A stretch of DNA of 64,000 bases from assembly GCF_949628215.1 (NCBI RefSeq), contig NC_134279.1:77444830-77508829 (forward strand). The letters are read 5' to 3'. Positions 45,861-58,300 of this stretch are shown here, one piece after another; positions within the stretch are counted from its first letter, which is position 1; the number at the start of each line of letters is the position of its first letter. The notes under the pieces are model-generated. The model was not told the origin of the DNA and searched no databases. It saw nothing but the letters and a program-made list of their open reading frames with translations. The position numbers and the translations under genes were made by a program. Origin of the DNA: Phalacrocorax aristotelis (lineage: Eukaryota > Chordata > Aves > Suliformes > Phalacrocoracidae).

Positions 45861-48800
45861 ATGGATGAATGGGCAGCTAAGCCGGGGAGCAGGCTCCTTC
45901 CCCGGTGTCGTTAAGATCTGCCTCCCATTCGGGCAGGTTTCCTCACTTTTCCTCCTCTTTAGCCCAACAAATCATCCTGCAGAAATTCAGTTTATAAATA
46001 AACACAATAGCACACTCCCTGTCGCTTCCTCTCGCTGTCATGGGCTGTATTTATGCCCCTGGAGCAGCAGTGCCAGGTGGAGATGCGGCACCACTCGCCC
46101 GCAGCCAACAGCACCAGTTGAGGTGCACTGGGAGGTGCGGGGGGAGCTCCTGAGCATGGCTCAGAATTGAGGGTTCATTGTGGGGTCCCTAGTGCCGCAG
46201 GCGGTGGTGTCCCAGGGCCACTGATGTGATGCCACCAACCCTAGGGCGAGGTGAGAGTTCGGTCTTGGGTCCCCTTCCCAAATCGAGGAGAAGTGGATGA
46301 GCATCCTTTCTGGGGCTTCGGCAAGATTGCTAGTTGGGTCTTGAATCCCCCTCCCCAGGTTGAGATGTGGGGTAAGAAGAGGATGAGCATCCTTCTTGGG
46401 GATTCAGCACATTTTTGGGCCGGTGTTCAGGCTTTGGGTTCCTGATGGGCTGAGACCCGTGGTCTTGGCTTATGTAAACCAACGCAAGCTTAAAGACAGA
46501 AAACACAGAGACAGACTTCAAATGGCTCCGAATCCCAGGGTGTTCACATCTGAAGGTTACGGCTGGGCCCATCCTTAATTAAAAAATAAATTAAGAATTA
46601 AAAGCCTTCCATTTATGGCATTTGTTCTCTAAAGTTTGCTCCAAATTGGATGCGTGGCGGCAAGTCCCAAAGCCTTCGAGAGTGCATGAACCTTCACAGG
46701 GCATCAACACAATTTGCCTCCCAGCTGGCCCCCACTGATCTGCAGAAACAGCGGAGAAAAAAAAAAATGGGAGAAACTCTGCCTTTTCTCCACATTCTTG
46801 AAGGACGTGCACCCTAACCCTTCTCCAAAGGCCCTCTCCAAAAAGAAAGCTGGGCTTTGTACCCAAGGCAGGGCCTTGGTCCCTGCTCTGCCTTGCTTTT
46901 CTTTCTGGAAAGTGTCTTGCAAATGCATTTTTGCTATTTGGGCAAAATTGCCCCAAGTTTAGGGCAGCCCATGGATTCCCCTGGCTGATAGGTATCGTTT
47001 TATTTCCAGCAGTATTTGCTCAGGTGATGGGAAGAGCGTGTTCAGCTGATGATGAAGCTGAAACCAGTAGGTACCACTAAGTAACACCAGTAATTCCCAG
47101 TAGGTAGGGATGGGGATGCAAAACCTGGGTTAGGAGGATTCATCTTGGTATCCCCCTTCCTCTTTGAGCCACGCAAATCAATGACATTTTGAGCACAAGG
47201 GAGGGAAATGCCATTGTCAAAGGGAAGTTATAGATCCGGGGTGGCTGTGCAGGGAAGATCCGAGCTCTGGATGTCAGGTGGTGTGAAGGGATGTCTCTCC
47301 TGGGGGGTCTCACGCGGGCGGCTAGATGAGGATACAATGGCTTGGCCCAAAATCACCGCACCCTCATTAATTTTGAAACCAGCACGTTTTTCTAAGCTGT
47401 GTGTGTTTTTAATCAGGTCTCCAAAACCACTGCTCGCTGAGCAATTCCTCTGAATTATCGACTTTGGGGTGGTTGTTATATTTTTGTTGTTGTTTTTTGG
47501 GTTTCCTTTTTTATTCTCTCTTAAAAAACAAAATCACAGCAAGCCCGAGCACAGACCTCCACTCCTTGAGCTCTACCGTTGAGTCCACAGCACCCTTATC
47601 TCCTATCGTCTATATTTTATTGTGTCTCTGCCTCTGTCGCTCTCTCTCAGCTCTCTGATTGCGATGTGCTGTGGCACCGTGAGCTTTTCACACAAAAAAG
47701 TAGCTGGTTGGAGTTTGTTTTGGCAGGCAGGGGCTCCAGATGTTGTGTTTGCAGGATTGTGCATCGCCTTTTGCTTTGTTTTTGAGGGCAAATTATCTGC
47801 TATCCCTAATGTTAGGTTGTTCTTCAGACTTTGGCGTTGCAATAGAAAATTTAATGGCTGTTTTTCTCCCCCGCTTCCCACTCCATTTTGTTAATTAGAA
47901 AAGTTGGCTTTAGCCTTTCAAACTTGACTAGGGAAAAAAAAAAAATCCCCTTTCCAGTCCTAACTACAGTTATACGGTGATTTTAGTTGTTGCAATTGAG
48001 ACTTGACTAAGGGTGTTTGGTGATGTGAGATCTCATTTATAAGCAGCAAAGGAGGTAATTGAAGGGCTTCAAATGCCTTTTCCTTTAAAAAAAAAAAAGC
48101 TGCAGGGCGGGTGGTGAATTCTGATGATAGTCTTCATTTTTTAAAGCTGCCTTTTGCTTGGTTATACAAGCGATCTGGACTAAGCCTTGCCCTTTAACGT
48201 GCATGCAAGAGACACACCACGTCGGAGATTTGGGTTGCAACAGCCTTAGCAGAGCCCTGATTGCTGCAGGGGCCACACCAGTGTCCTGGGAAAAGGCGGG
48301 GGCATCTGACCTTGGCTCCAGCCAAGAGCATCCTCCGGCAGCGCTGAGGATGCGACAGCGAAAGGAGGTGGATCACAAAGAGGAGTCCAAGTTCTGTCAT
48401 TCCTGGTGTACCCTGTTTCTGCATGGGACATGATCCTGAGCGGCCAGAGGTCGTCTGATAGCCTTGCATGGGTTTTGTAGGGTTTCAGGTTCAGCCTGCT
48501 GTTTGTACAATCTCTTTTTATAACCTTTTCCCCCAGGGCCAAATTCTGGTGCCCTGCAGGAAGGCGGTGTTACGGCTCAGAGTAGGGTTAGGGCTTTAGG
48601 GTGCATGGCCAGGTGCTCTCGCTGGAGATTGGTGTTTTTGTGGGTGCAGAGCTGGGCACTGCAGCCCGCCACATCCCCAAGCCCCACAGGATCTGGCCCA
48701 CAGGGCTATGGGGCAAACCTTACCTCCCTGCCAGGCAGCACAACCACAGCCCTTCAGTCAACAGAGAGCAGGACCCGACCACTAACAAATACCCTGTGCA

Positions 48801-49487
48801 ACACACCCAGCACTGAGCAGAAAACCCCGAGCACTAAAAAAAAAAAAAACCAAAAACACCAAGCTTTCATCGCAAGGTTCATTTTCTTTTCCTTCCCCTC
48901 CCCTCTTTGCTTTTGATTAGCCCTCGTGCTAGGCAGCAACATCGCCGCGGCCATGGGAGCTAAGCCGGAGCAGGGAGGGATGGGTGAGGGATTTTTTTTG
49001 CTTCATCCTCCCCCCATCCCAGCTCTTCTGGCAGTCGCAGACTCCAGATGTTCGGAGCGCGAGCTGGGAAGTCCTGCTGGCGCCACTTGGGGCAGAGGGC
49101 AGGGGAAAGGCACGCGAGCTGGAACCCGGAGTACTCAGTCACTGCAGGACTTGGCGCATTCCCCAGCTCACTGCTGGCACATTCCCCGGCTCTCTCCTGG
49201 CCATCTGTTCCAAAAAAACACTTTCAGAACCTCATCATCACTCAGGATACAACACTGCGAGCAGCTGTTAGCAAGGCAGAAGGAAAAAAAAAAAACCCAC
49301 ACACACACATAAAAAAAAAAAAACCAAACCATGCGAAAGGTCTCTTTGTGAGAGAGGAAACTGGGTTATGAATAACAGGCGAGCAGTTGGAGCTCAATAA
49401 AAGTTTTCGGCTGGAATTTAGTTTCTTGTTTTTGTGCCTGTGTGTGTGGATGCACACAGACGCAAGGAATTAAAAATTTAAAATGCA

Positions 49488-49510
49488 CTCTCTCTATATA
49501 TATATATATT
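49488..49510. repeat. TC/TA dinucleotide run
   Basis: A short CTCTCT run followed by about eight TA units. Confidence 0.9.
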
Positions 49511-49879
49511 CCCCAATAATTAAATTATATAGAAGCACATATAGAATGAAAAGCCACTCTATTTGTTGCAGTCTGCTGCACTAAAATGGCTCACATTGTG
49601 TATGTAATTATTGCAGTATATAAAATAGTTATTGTGGTGTTCTGCCATGCCTTGATGTCGCCTCATTGCTACTTTGCTAAAAGCAGGGCTCCAACCGTAG
49701 GTAACGCTTTTTCCCATGGAAAAATTCAAAGGAGGGCGTTCTGCAGGCAGAGTTACTTGCAGAAGTGAGCAAGTTAAGGTTTTGATAAAAAAGAAATGGT
49801 AGTGGCAGGCTTGATTTGTATGGCACTGAAACCATTTGCTTCAAGCACATTTTTTCTATAACACGGTATCATGACTCAT

Positions 49880-50060
49880 GATTTATTTAGACAGAGTCCC
49901 AAGATAAAGCCACAGCTCCCACCCCCTGGTCTGCGTGGATGATCCTGGCTGCCGGGGCTTGCTGTTATTGATCATCTGATATTGATTATTACAACACATT
50001 CGGAGCCAGCACAGTAAAAATCTTGATGATCTGCATGGCATTTCTTCCTCACCACTTCCC
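49880..50060. promoter_or_regulatory. Candidate intronic enhancer, mid intron 2
   Basis: The block has AAGATAAAG (GATA-like, 49901-49909), an E-box CATCTG (49973-49978) flanked by TTGATCATCTGATATTGATT, then repeated TTGATTATT and TTGATGAT sites. Close spacing of GATA, E-box and cut/homeodomain-like sites is typical of developmental enhancers. This is inference from motif density only. Confidence 0.3.
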
Positions 50061-53000
50061 GTCCTGTGCAGGTTGCGCGGGGAGGGGGGTCTGATAATGA
50101 GGTTCGACCTCCCTTTCTCTGCAGTTTGACTTAGCAGAGATTCCTCTTTAAAAATAGCTTCATTTCCCTGCTAGGACTTGCAGGCGAGAGCGGGCAGCCA
50201 GCCAGTCTGCTTCCCCACGGCCGCCGGCTCCGTGGCCCCAGGGAGGAGCTGGACCACAGGAGAGCAGCGACCCGCTCCGAGCCGTCCATCTGCCTGCGGG
50301 GCAGCAGGACAGGAGCATCCCCAGGAAAGGGGAGCCTGGATCTGCCTGGCCACGGGTTATCCCTGCCCCATGCTAGCTGAAGGATTACGCACGCGGGGAA
50401 CAGACCTGTGTAAAAATAAGGTGGCGAGGGGGTCATGAGGCTGTGTAAGCACCGTAGCAGATTCCTGTGCTTATCCCTTGCGTTTGGTATGTCCCTGCAA
50501 CCCGAAACAGCAATTGCAAATGGGGCACGGATGTGAGGCTAAGGGCTCGTGACAAGTTCATGAGCAAGTTCACCCAGCGCCGGGCAGGGAGGCTGCAGCA
50601 GCTTTGTGCATCCCGGAGGGACCGCGCCCTGTGCGTTGGCCCCTCGGGGGGTTGAGCATCAGTATCCCAAAAAGCAGGGCCCAAAGCTTTTCCTTGAAAA
50701 AGGGGTGTGATGAGGGACCCCACTGTTGCATGACAGCACCCCAAAAGCCCCTTTGCTTTAAGGGGTGTTGGAGCAGCCGCATAGCAGCATGCAAAGGCTG
50801 GGAGCAGGCTCCCAGTGTAAGCTCCGTTCCCTTTGTAGTGAGGGCATTACCAAGAATAGGGTAAGATCTGCCCCACAGCTATCAGGTAACTACAGTAAAA
50901 GGAAAATGTGAGTAGAAGAGACAGGAGAAGCCCTGGAACAAAGGCTGACTCAATTCCAGAAGTGCTTTGATTTATAGAGATTGAAATGCTCCGGGATGCT
51001 GCAAACTCACCAAGGTCATTGGGCCAGTTGTCAAATTCAAGAGCCATGGGAGTTCTGATATTATTAGTTTAAAGCAGACCCTGGTTAATAAATCTGTCTT
51101 CAGAGCTCCTGGCTGGAGTGGAAAAAGGTGGAGGGGGGAAAAAAAGGAGCCTGTTCCCACATAACCCATGGCCAGCACCTGGGGGACCAACCAAGCAGGG
51201 CCAACGAGGTCTGCTGGGACCTTCCACCGTGTTGCAGAGGGTTCTCTCCATTCCTCTTCCCATTTTCTTTGCCTTGAACATACAGCCCTTGGCTGGTTTG
51301 TACGTATTCCCTCTTGCCGCCTTCCATGGCTGATCTTCCCCGGTTGCAAAAGACTTCAGAGCAGAGACCTGTCACTGAGGCTCCTCTTCCTAAAACCATC
51401 CTGCTTCCGAAAACCCACCAATATTTTTTATCAGCATTGAGCACCCTGAGCTAGAGGACAGGGTCTCTGAACAAAGCAGGAGGTTCATGGTAATTTCAAA
51501 CTGCAGTCTCAGGTCCTGTTTGTTCAGCACTTTAAAGAGCACCAGAGGCACAAGAGAGGGGACCGGGGGCCCTGTGACTCCGATGGCTTTGGCTTAGGGC
51601 ACGAGGCTCCTAATGCTGGGTAATTCGTTCCTGCAGTGGAAAAGGTTTTGCTTGCTAAGGCTGCTGTTCCAGACAAGAACAGGGGGGATTTGTCTCTCTA
51701 CTGTCTGTTAATATTAATGAGAGTAGTCATTGCTTCCCTCCTTTTTCTTCTTCTACATTTTCTTTCCATGTGGGATAAATTAAACAACTGATTTTTCTGT
51801 TACAGTTTATTAATATATAATATTTATCATTGGAAAATAATTTTAGGGGTTTCCTAACAAAAACAATTGTGACACACAAGGCTGTTTGTCATTCTCCCAC
51901 CTAAATCTCATTTATTCAAAATCCCAAATCCTAGTTAAGGCCTTGAATTAGGGCAATAGTTTCCACATTCTCCTGCTTGGAGCAGCACTAGGTAGCATCT
52001 TAGAATCAGCAGACACACCTCCTTACTGATAATAACTGCAATAACAAGCTCTGTTTTCAGATTTAGTGTGTGCCAGGTGTGAAGAATTCATTATTGGTTA
52101 TGTAGGAGAGTAACCAATGCAGACTGGGACCAATGGAGTGGCATTTATCTGGGGACTTTGTTATCACAGGGGTGCACTGGGATGCAGCCGGCCCATGGCT
52201 CTGTCCTATCCTCCAGCAGAACTACGTGGCCAAACGCCACCTCCACCATATCCAGATGTGCTGACCCCAACTCCAGGAGTCCGGGGTCCAGCAGAGACCA
52301 GCATTTCTTGCATGGAGGATGGCCGGGGTCCCTTACTGAGGGGAATCCTGATGGTCCTGGGGCAATCCTGTGCTTCCCAGGGCCTGCACTTTGCAGGAGG
52401 GGGTGGCAAGGTGGGTTTGGGTTCCCCTGCCCCTTAGCCTGGTGTGGATGCTCAGCTGTGATGGTTGGTCTCACAAGCAGCTGCCCTAATAATAAAAATA
52501 AATTAAATAAATTAAACAAAATTAAATTCTAAAATAAAACATCAGTATCTCAGTAATATTTTATACCTTCGTGTTAAAATATCCAGTCATGGAAAAGGAA
52601 ATGCAGTACAGACACAAAACAGATTGAGGAAAAAAATGTTTTTCAGGCCAAGCTGTAAGGAGTTTGACCTTTTTAAGGCTGTCAGAAAGATGGCTGATCT
52701 GTCCAGGGAATTGACGACCATGTCCAAAGGATCTTCAGCGGCCATACTGCACCCTTAAAGGCTCTTAAATCCACTGGCAAAAAGCAAGCAACGGTGGTTG
52801 GACTTGGTAAATGGGATCTCATTTCCAAGTTTCTAATTCCTAAGTTACTTAAAGGAGGATTTAGGAGCCCACGTGATGAAGGCAGTTTGGACAACAGAGA
52901 TGTGATCTCATGAAAGAGCAAGCCCTGAGGATTTTACTCTGGTTTGAACTATGGTAACAATTGTTTGTGGGTTATTCACAGGACTTATTTTAATGTTAAA

Positions 53001-53639
53001 GGGGGTTTAGATGAGGTTTCCCCTGTCTGAAGCTTCTGTGCTTCGGAGCTGTGCATTTTCCAGCGAGCCTGGCTGTCATACTCTGTAGCCAAATGCAATT
53101 ACCCACGTACATCTGCCACAGCCGTGACTTGCAGAGGGATGTGCAGGCACAAGGGACAGGTTGCAGTCCTGCAGGCTGAGAAGCCATGCATGCAGAAAAG
53201 TAAATGCAGTCATTGAAATACATCCCATAGCCTGTACAAATCCAGCTTGTCCCAACTCCTTTGCTTTTCCTCTGTAATTCTGAGATTGGCTTCTGAAGCT
53301 GAAAATAGACCCAAAAAGCCGCAGGTCTTGTCAAAAGCAGGCATTTGCCATCATTTGTAATTTTTCTGCAGCAGGAGATGGAGCCAGCACCTAATTACCT
53401 GGTTGCATTTCTTCCCCAAACCTTCCTCGTCCCCTCCCTGCCAGTCCCCCTGCTCTGTGTAGGCTCTGGCCACCGTTGTGGCACCTACAGGTGGTTGTTC
53501 TGCAAGGCCAACTCTCAGTGGGTCCCATGGCCAACAGTCCCTGAGGACACCCCACTTGTGTCAACAACAGTCGTTCGTGCAAGGAGCCACCAGGACACCA
53601 CGTGTTCTCTGTTATGATGGTGCATCTTTCTCTTTCCAG

Positions 53640-53645
53640 GAGTAA
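53640..53645 (+). CDS. ATOH8: ATOH8 coding exon 3, coding part only (final Glu and stop)
   Basis: Exon 2 ends in frame after SKKRK. Vertebrate ATOH8 ends KKRKE, so the last exon must begin with a Glu codon and a stop. At 53629-53639 there is a pyrimidine-rich acceptor (TCTCTTTCCAG) followed immediately by GAG TAA. This gives a 221-residue protein. The site lies 8.6 kb downstream of exon 2 and is followed by sequence that looks like a 3'UTR. A weaker alternative AG-GAG-TGA exists at 45739-45746 but has no pyrimidine tract directly before it. The assignment rests on the acceptor quality and the known C-terminus, not on transcript data. Confidence 0.75.
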   Translation, partial: E

Positions 53646-53952
53646 TAACCAGGAAGGGAGGATTCAGAAGAGCTTCCAGCCAGAGTTACATCTGTTCTTG
53701 GCAAAGGTTGCACGATCCAGATGAAGACTGCAAGCAGCTTTTTTGCAGAAACCCCTTTTTGAGATGACGATTGGCCAAGGAACTTTCTTAATCTCTGGAA
53801 CAGAAAAGAAAAAGCAAAAAAGAAAAAAAAAAAGGACATGGATGCTTCTTATTGTTGTTAAGCCAGCCACCTTTTAGTACGTGCAATTTATTTAGCACTT
53901 TTCCCTTTGCTTAAATGGGAAATGTTACCCTCTCAGCTCATGTGTACAGTAA

Positions 53953-53980
53953 TTTTTTGTTGTTGTTGTTGTTGCTGTTG
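53953..53980. repeat. TTG repeat in the ATOH8 3'UTR
   Basis: Six TTG units, one CTG interruption, and one further unit, beginning about 310 bases after the stop codon. Confidence 0.85.
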
Positions 53981-55305
53981 TGCCAAAGATTTGATGGAGC
54001 TTCTACACTGTGTCTTATTTTTGCCTTAACGTTAAATCTTTGAGCCAAAGAAAAGTCAGAGGTGCCATTCAGATGGTGGCAAGCAGGCCAGCCAGCTGTC
54101 GGTGACAAAGCCGAATTTCTGAATCCTTCTGTGAGTCGCCTCTTATTTCTCCTGCCCGCGCTTCTCTGCCTGCAGCCCCAGAGCCAGCATTCAGTGTGGG
54201 CAGGAGCTGAGACAACACCAAATTGTGCTTCGGCGTTCAGGTTTGCTTCTTTCTTTGAGCTACTCCGTAGTTCTGCCTTTTGGGCAATTTCCTGACGTTC
54301 CTGCCTGTGCAACATATCCACAGGGTAGAAATACTGACATGAAGTGAGAGCTAAAACAGGAGCTATGATTTTTTTTTTTTTAAATAAATAAATAAAATTA
54401 AATAAGCAAAAGCGAAGTGCCATGTAAAGCAAAAAGACAAAAGGAAATCAAAAGAAAGTTCAGCTAGGCAGAACAAAATGCAGCAAAACGATTCAGCGGG
54501 CGTTTCAGGTTTGTGAAGTTGTTTTTTCCGTGGGGTTTTTCAAGGGGTCGGAAACCCGTGTAATGCAAAAGCATTTGAATCCTATACTGTACCTTTCACT
54601 TCAAATTGAAGTAAAAAAAAAAGAAAAGTTTGAGAAACATTTGCTTGGAGTAAGCAGACTTTATAGGTAATGCAGTTCGTATGCAAGACATCTGCTAATG
54701 ATGGCGGGGACGGAGCGCCGTGTTCAAGTAAAAAAAATATGGGTTTCCAAACCAAGGAGATTAACATATTTTGTTTCCCACTCCAGGGGAAAAGTTATTT
54801 GCAAGGCCAGATACACATCCTGGCTACATCAGCATAAATCAGGTTCCCAGGCGTCTGACTTACTCCAGTCTGAATCTGGCCAGGCATTGCCAGGCGCTGG
54901 CGAGGGCGAGGGGCTGGGGCGGGCGAGCATCGGCGGGCAGGGGAGGGGAATAGTCTCTGTTTTACTGACATGAATACAAAACTTGAACTACTCAGTGCCT
55001 GCCCGTTTATTTCCCAAGCTGAGCAATTGGAAGATGACCGCTGAGCTGGGGAGCTGGTATGCAAAACCTGAGCTTACTGGGGCAGGGTCTGGGTCTGGGG
55101 GAAAGCCAGGCTGTGCAGTGCCGGTCTGCTCGCTGCCCAGTCCCTTGGCCCAGTCGAGGATGGGCGAGCTCCTGGTAACAGTGCTTGAGGTGTTTTCTGC
55201 CTGATTTCTGGGACACACGGAGGATGGCTGTGTACAAGCTGCCTCCCAGGAGCTCATTATACTGCTCACCCCTCTGCCCTCACCGCCGGTCATTATTAGC
55301 AGCCC

Positions 55306-55311
55306 AATAAA
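55306..55311 (+). terminator. Candidate ATOH8 polyadenylation signal AATAAA
   Basis: A canonical AATAAA hexamer is followed within about 40 bases by a T/G-rich stretch (TTGTCATTTGTATTTC). It is the best-formed poly(A) context in the first 2 kb after the stop codon. The earlier AATAAA copies at 54383-54396 lie in an A-rich low-complexity tract and are less convincing. Confidence 0.4.
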
Positions 55312-55330
55312 ATACATTTCTAGATTGTCA

Positions 55331-58300
55331 TTTGTATTTCTTTATTAAAGCACAGTTTTTAACCCTGTTTTTACCTGTATATAACCCTGTATATAACCCT
55401 GTTATATACATTAAGGCCAGCTTTGTACCTTATAGCAGGGAGAGGGGCTGAGCTCATTGACCGCAGGAAACACTCCAGGAGTGTTTGCACCCATGTCAAA
55501 GGGTTGGGTTTAAAGTGCATTTGCTTTCGAGAGCCCACAGATGTGGCCCAGCCACAGGAAACAGTGAGAGAAAGGGAACTGGAAGGCAGTAAAAAAAACC
55601 AGTATCGCAAGATGACCTAGAAGGGGAACAGCAGTTTTTGCGTGAGGCCACACTGCAATTCTCCCATCTGGGTTTTGAACAAGAGCAATAGGGACAATTT
55701 GGGGTTGTCCCCACTCTGACACACACAGCCTACACCATGTAGCTGGGGGCTAAGAAAACCCTGTGGGCATTCCTGTCTTCAAGCATCAACCAAAATTCAC
55801 CAAGCTTGTTAATTTGAGAAATGCCATTGTATTTTAGTCACTAGTTCTGCAGTGACTCTCAGGTTGTGAGAGTTAATAATTACCAGTAAGGTAAGGTCTG
55901 CAGGGAGGGTCAGCAATACAATACTGCTGATATTCTTTATTCACCTTTTTTTTCCCTTCCATTCCTGTTGATAGATACAGAATTTACTGCAAATACGTAA
56001 CTCAGAAGCTGGGCGGCATCATTGGGTTGCGACTGGGGCTTTAGGTTATGCAATATTGTTTGTCCCCCTGATTAGGGAAACATTAACCTTTGGGATCAAG
56101 TTGCTTCATTTACAAACTCCCAAATTCATTTGCCTTGAACATTCCCTGTTATTCCCACCCTACCGCTGCCCTCCAGTAAATGCAGGCAGAAAGATAGACC
56201 TTAAAAGGTTTTAAAAAACAAGTTTCCTTGGTTTAAGTGAACAAGCCTCTACAAGAGGCTGTGTGAATGCTTTTGCAGCCCAGCGGGAGATCAGGCGAGG
56301 TGAGAGGAGCGGCAATGGCCGTCCCAACCACCGCCCCATGCTGCCCAGCCCAGCTCCACCAACCAGCTCTGACAACCACAAGGGTAATTTTTTTAGCAAA
56401 GGGTAGCAAGCATGAGTTTGAACACCATAGCGGAGGTGTCACTCTGCTTTCCTAGACAGGCATGCAGCTGGGGTCAGCCGAGGTACAGAGCCGGCCTTGC
56501 CTCGCTCCTCCCAGCAAACATGCCGAGTGATCACTCTCTGCCAATAGCAAGGCAATGATGTTTGTATCATGCTGGAAAAGCAAAACAACCCCTGTGCTCT
56601 CACCTCCCCAGGGTCAGCAGAGCCAAAGCCTTTGCTCCCAGTTGGCGCCGGCCCCCAGCTCCAGGTCTTGGATGGGAGGGCACGGGAGCCCTTGTAATGC
56701 AGCCCCCACGTAGGACAATTTGCGGGAACTCAGCTGACCATCACCCACCATGGGACAGTGTGGAGGTGACATTCATTAGGCAAAGGGGATGCTGAGAGGC
56801 CAGTGGGATTTGTTTGTGGTTTTCCCAGATGCTGAATGCTGTATTAAACCAGAAATCACACCCCAAACCAATCAGTCACCAGCTGCAGTGAAAGGCATCA
56901 GCACTTCCCCTTATTTCTGATCTTATAATTGCTGAGGGAATTTAGCAGCCAAGGAGTTGCCAAAGGTGAGGACCTAGGTGAGGATCATCTTATGAACGTG
57001 GCAACACCACCAGACTTGTTCGAAGCATTGCACAGGATTCGCAGCAGCAGTCACCATCTACCTGCATGATAAGTAAACGTCCTTGCAGCTGCCATGTCCT
57101 TCAAGGAGCCCTGCCCTGCAGAGACACCTTGAAATCCAAACATCTTCAAGCCAGGTTTTATATCAGCTTAAGTTGCCTGGGGCTGAAACACTGTCTACAG
57201 AGTCTCAAAAATACCCTTTGTAATAATCGGTCCCATAAAGCCAGATTCTTTCTTTTATCAAGGGTTTTGTCTTGCTCAAGGGCAGTAGGATCAGCAGAGC
57301 TGCAGGGGAGCAGTAGGAGCTTTCCTTCCATTTCTGCCCTTGAAGGTTAAGCACGAAAACACCACAAGAACAGTCACACTGCAAAAGGACAGAGATCACT
57401 AGGTGCCTGGGCTTCTGAAGACATCCCTGCCAGCTTCACATAAATCAACAGCTGCCACTTCCCAGCCTCTTGGGCTTATTAAGCATCGAGGATATAAAGC
57501 ATAGGGCAAGTGATCAGTGCAGAGCCCCTGCACGAAGGACCAGCCTCCTCTAGGCAAAGACCCCCATGGTGGTGCTGCCCCTGCTTGAATCCCAGCTATG
57601 ACCAGACCGGGCCCGGGCAAAAAGCAAGGTGGGATGGATCCCAAAAGGCTGTGTCAACCCAGGACGAGGAGTCCTGGCCACCACACTTGCCTGTTTTCTA
57701 CAGTGAAGTGGTTTGTGCTCTGCTGTGTGTCTCCATCAAGGCCAGTGGTATTATTTTGGCTTTATCTTGATAAAAACTCATGCCGGCCCTTTTTACTGGT
57801 CTTCATAGACCAATGCAACCACTTTTGCACAACAGCTCTCACCAGGCTCAGTTGAACACCTCCATCTCCCTCTGCCCTACCTGAACAGAAATATTGCCAC
57901 TCAGGCTGGCTGGCCAGTATTTCCATGGACAGGTAAAATGTCTTTGGCAGGCTGGTGCTGGGCCCCATGGTTCCCATTCATCATCCCTGCTCTAACAGGC
58001 TATTTCCATACTGAAACAGGGAAAGCGAAGACCTCTGCCCAAACCAAGGAGGCCAAGGCTGATAACTTCTAACCACGTGCCCCTGATTTTCTCCTCATAT
58101 TGTCAGTTTGAGGTGCTCTGGAGAGGTAAACAAAACTCCTATTAATCTGGGTGAGACTGGCTGCCCCTTATCCTGTCGCTGTGGAGAAAGGAGGCTTGAT
58201 GTTTCAAGTCAGTGCTGTCAAAGTGCTGCTGGGATGCTGCAGACAGAGCACAGAAAGCAGGTTAACCTGTTGACTAAAGGAAACCATGCATCAGACGTAA

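Larger units (their letters stand above)
45074..53639 (+). other. ATOH8 intron 2 (8.6 kb)
   Basis: The intron runs from the strong GTATGT donor to the TCTTTCCAG acceptor. I see no CR1 or LTR copy in it. It holds two blocks that look like regulatory DNA (45530-45860 and 49880-50060), a TC/TA dinucleotide run (49488-49510), poly-A tracts near 48836-48850 and 49285-49323, and an A/T-rich tract near 52487-52530. No reading frame in it has coding support. Confidence 0.7.
53646..55330 (+). other. ATOH8: ATOH8 3'UTR (end approximate)
   Basis: This stretch follows the inferred stop codon and has no supported reading frame. It contains a TTG repeat (53953-53980), overlapping AATAAA motifs inside an A-rich tract (54383-54396), and a cleaner AATAAA at 55306-55311 followed by a T/GT-rich stretch typical of a cleavage region. 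I place the main 3' end just after the last signal, which gives a UTR of about 1.7 kb. The signals at 54383-54396 would give a shorter form of about 0.75 kb. Neither end is proven by the sequence alone. Confidence 0.45.

Noticed and set aside
48582-48600. Possible interstitial telomere repeat (TAGGGTTAGGG)
   Set aside because: Only about two units, within the range of chance.
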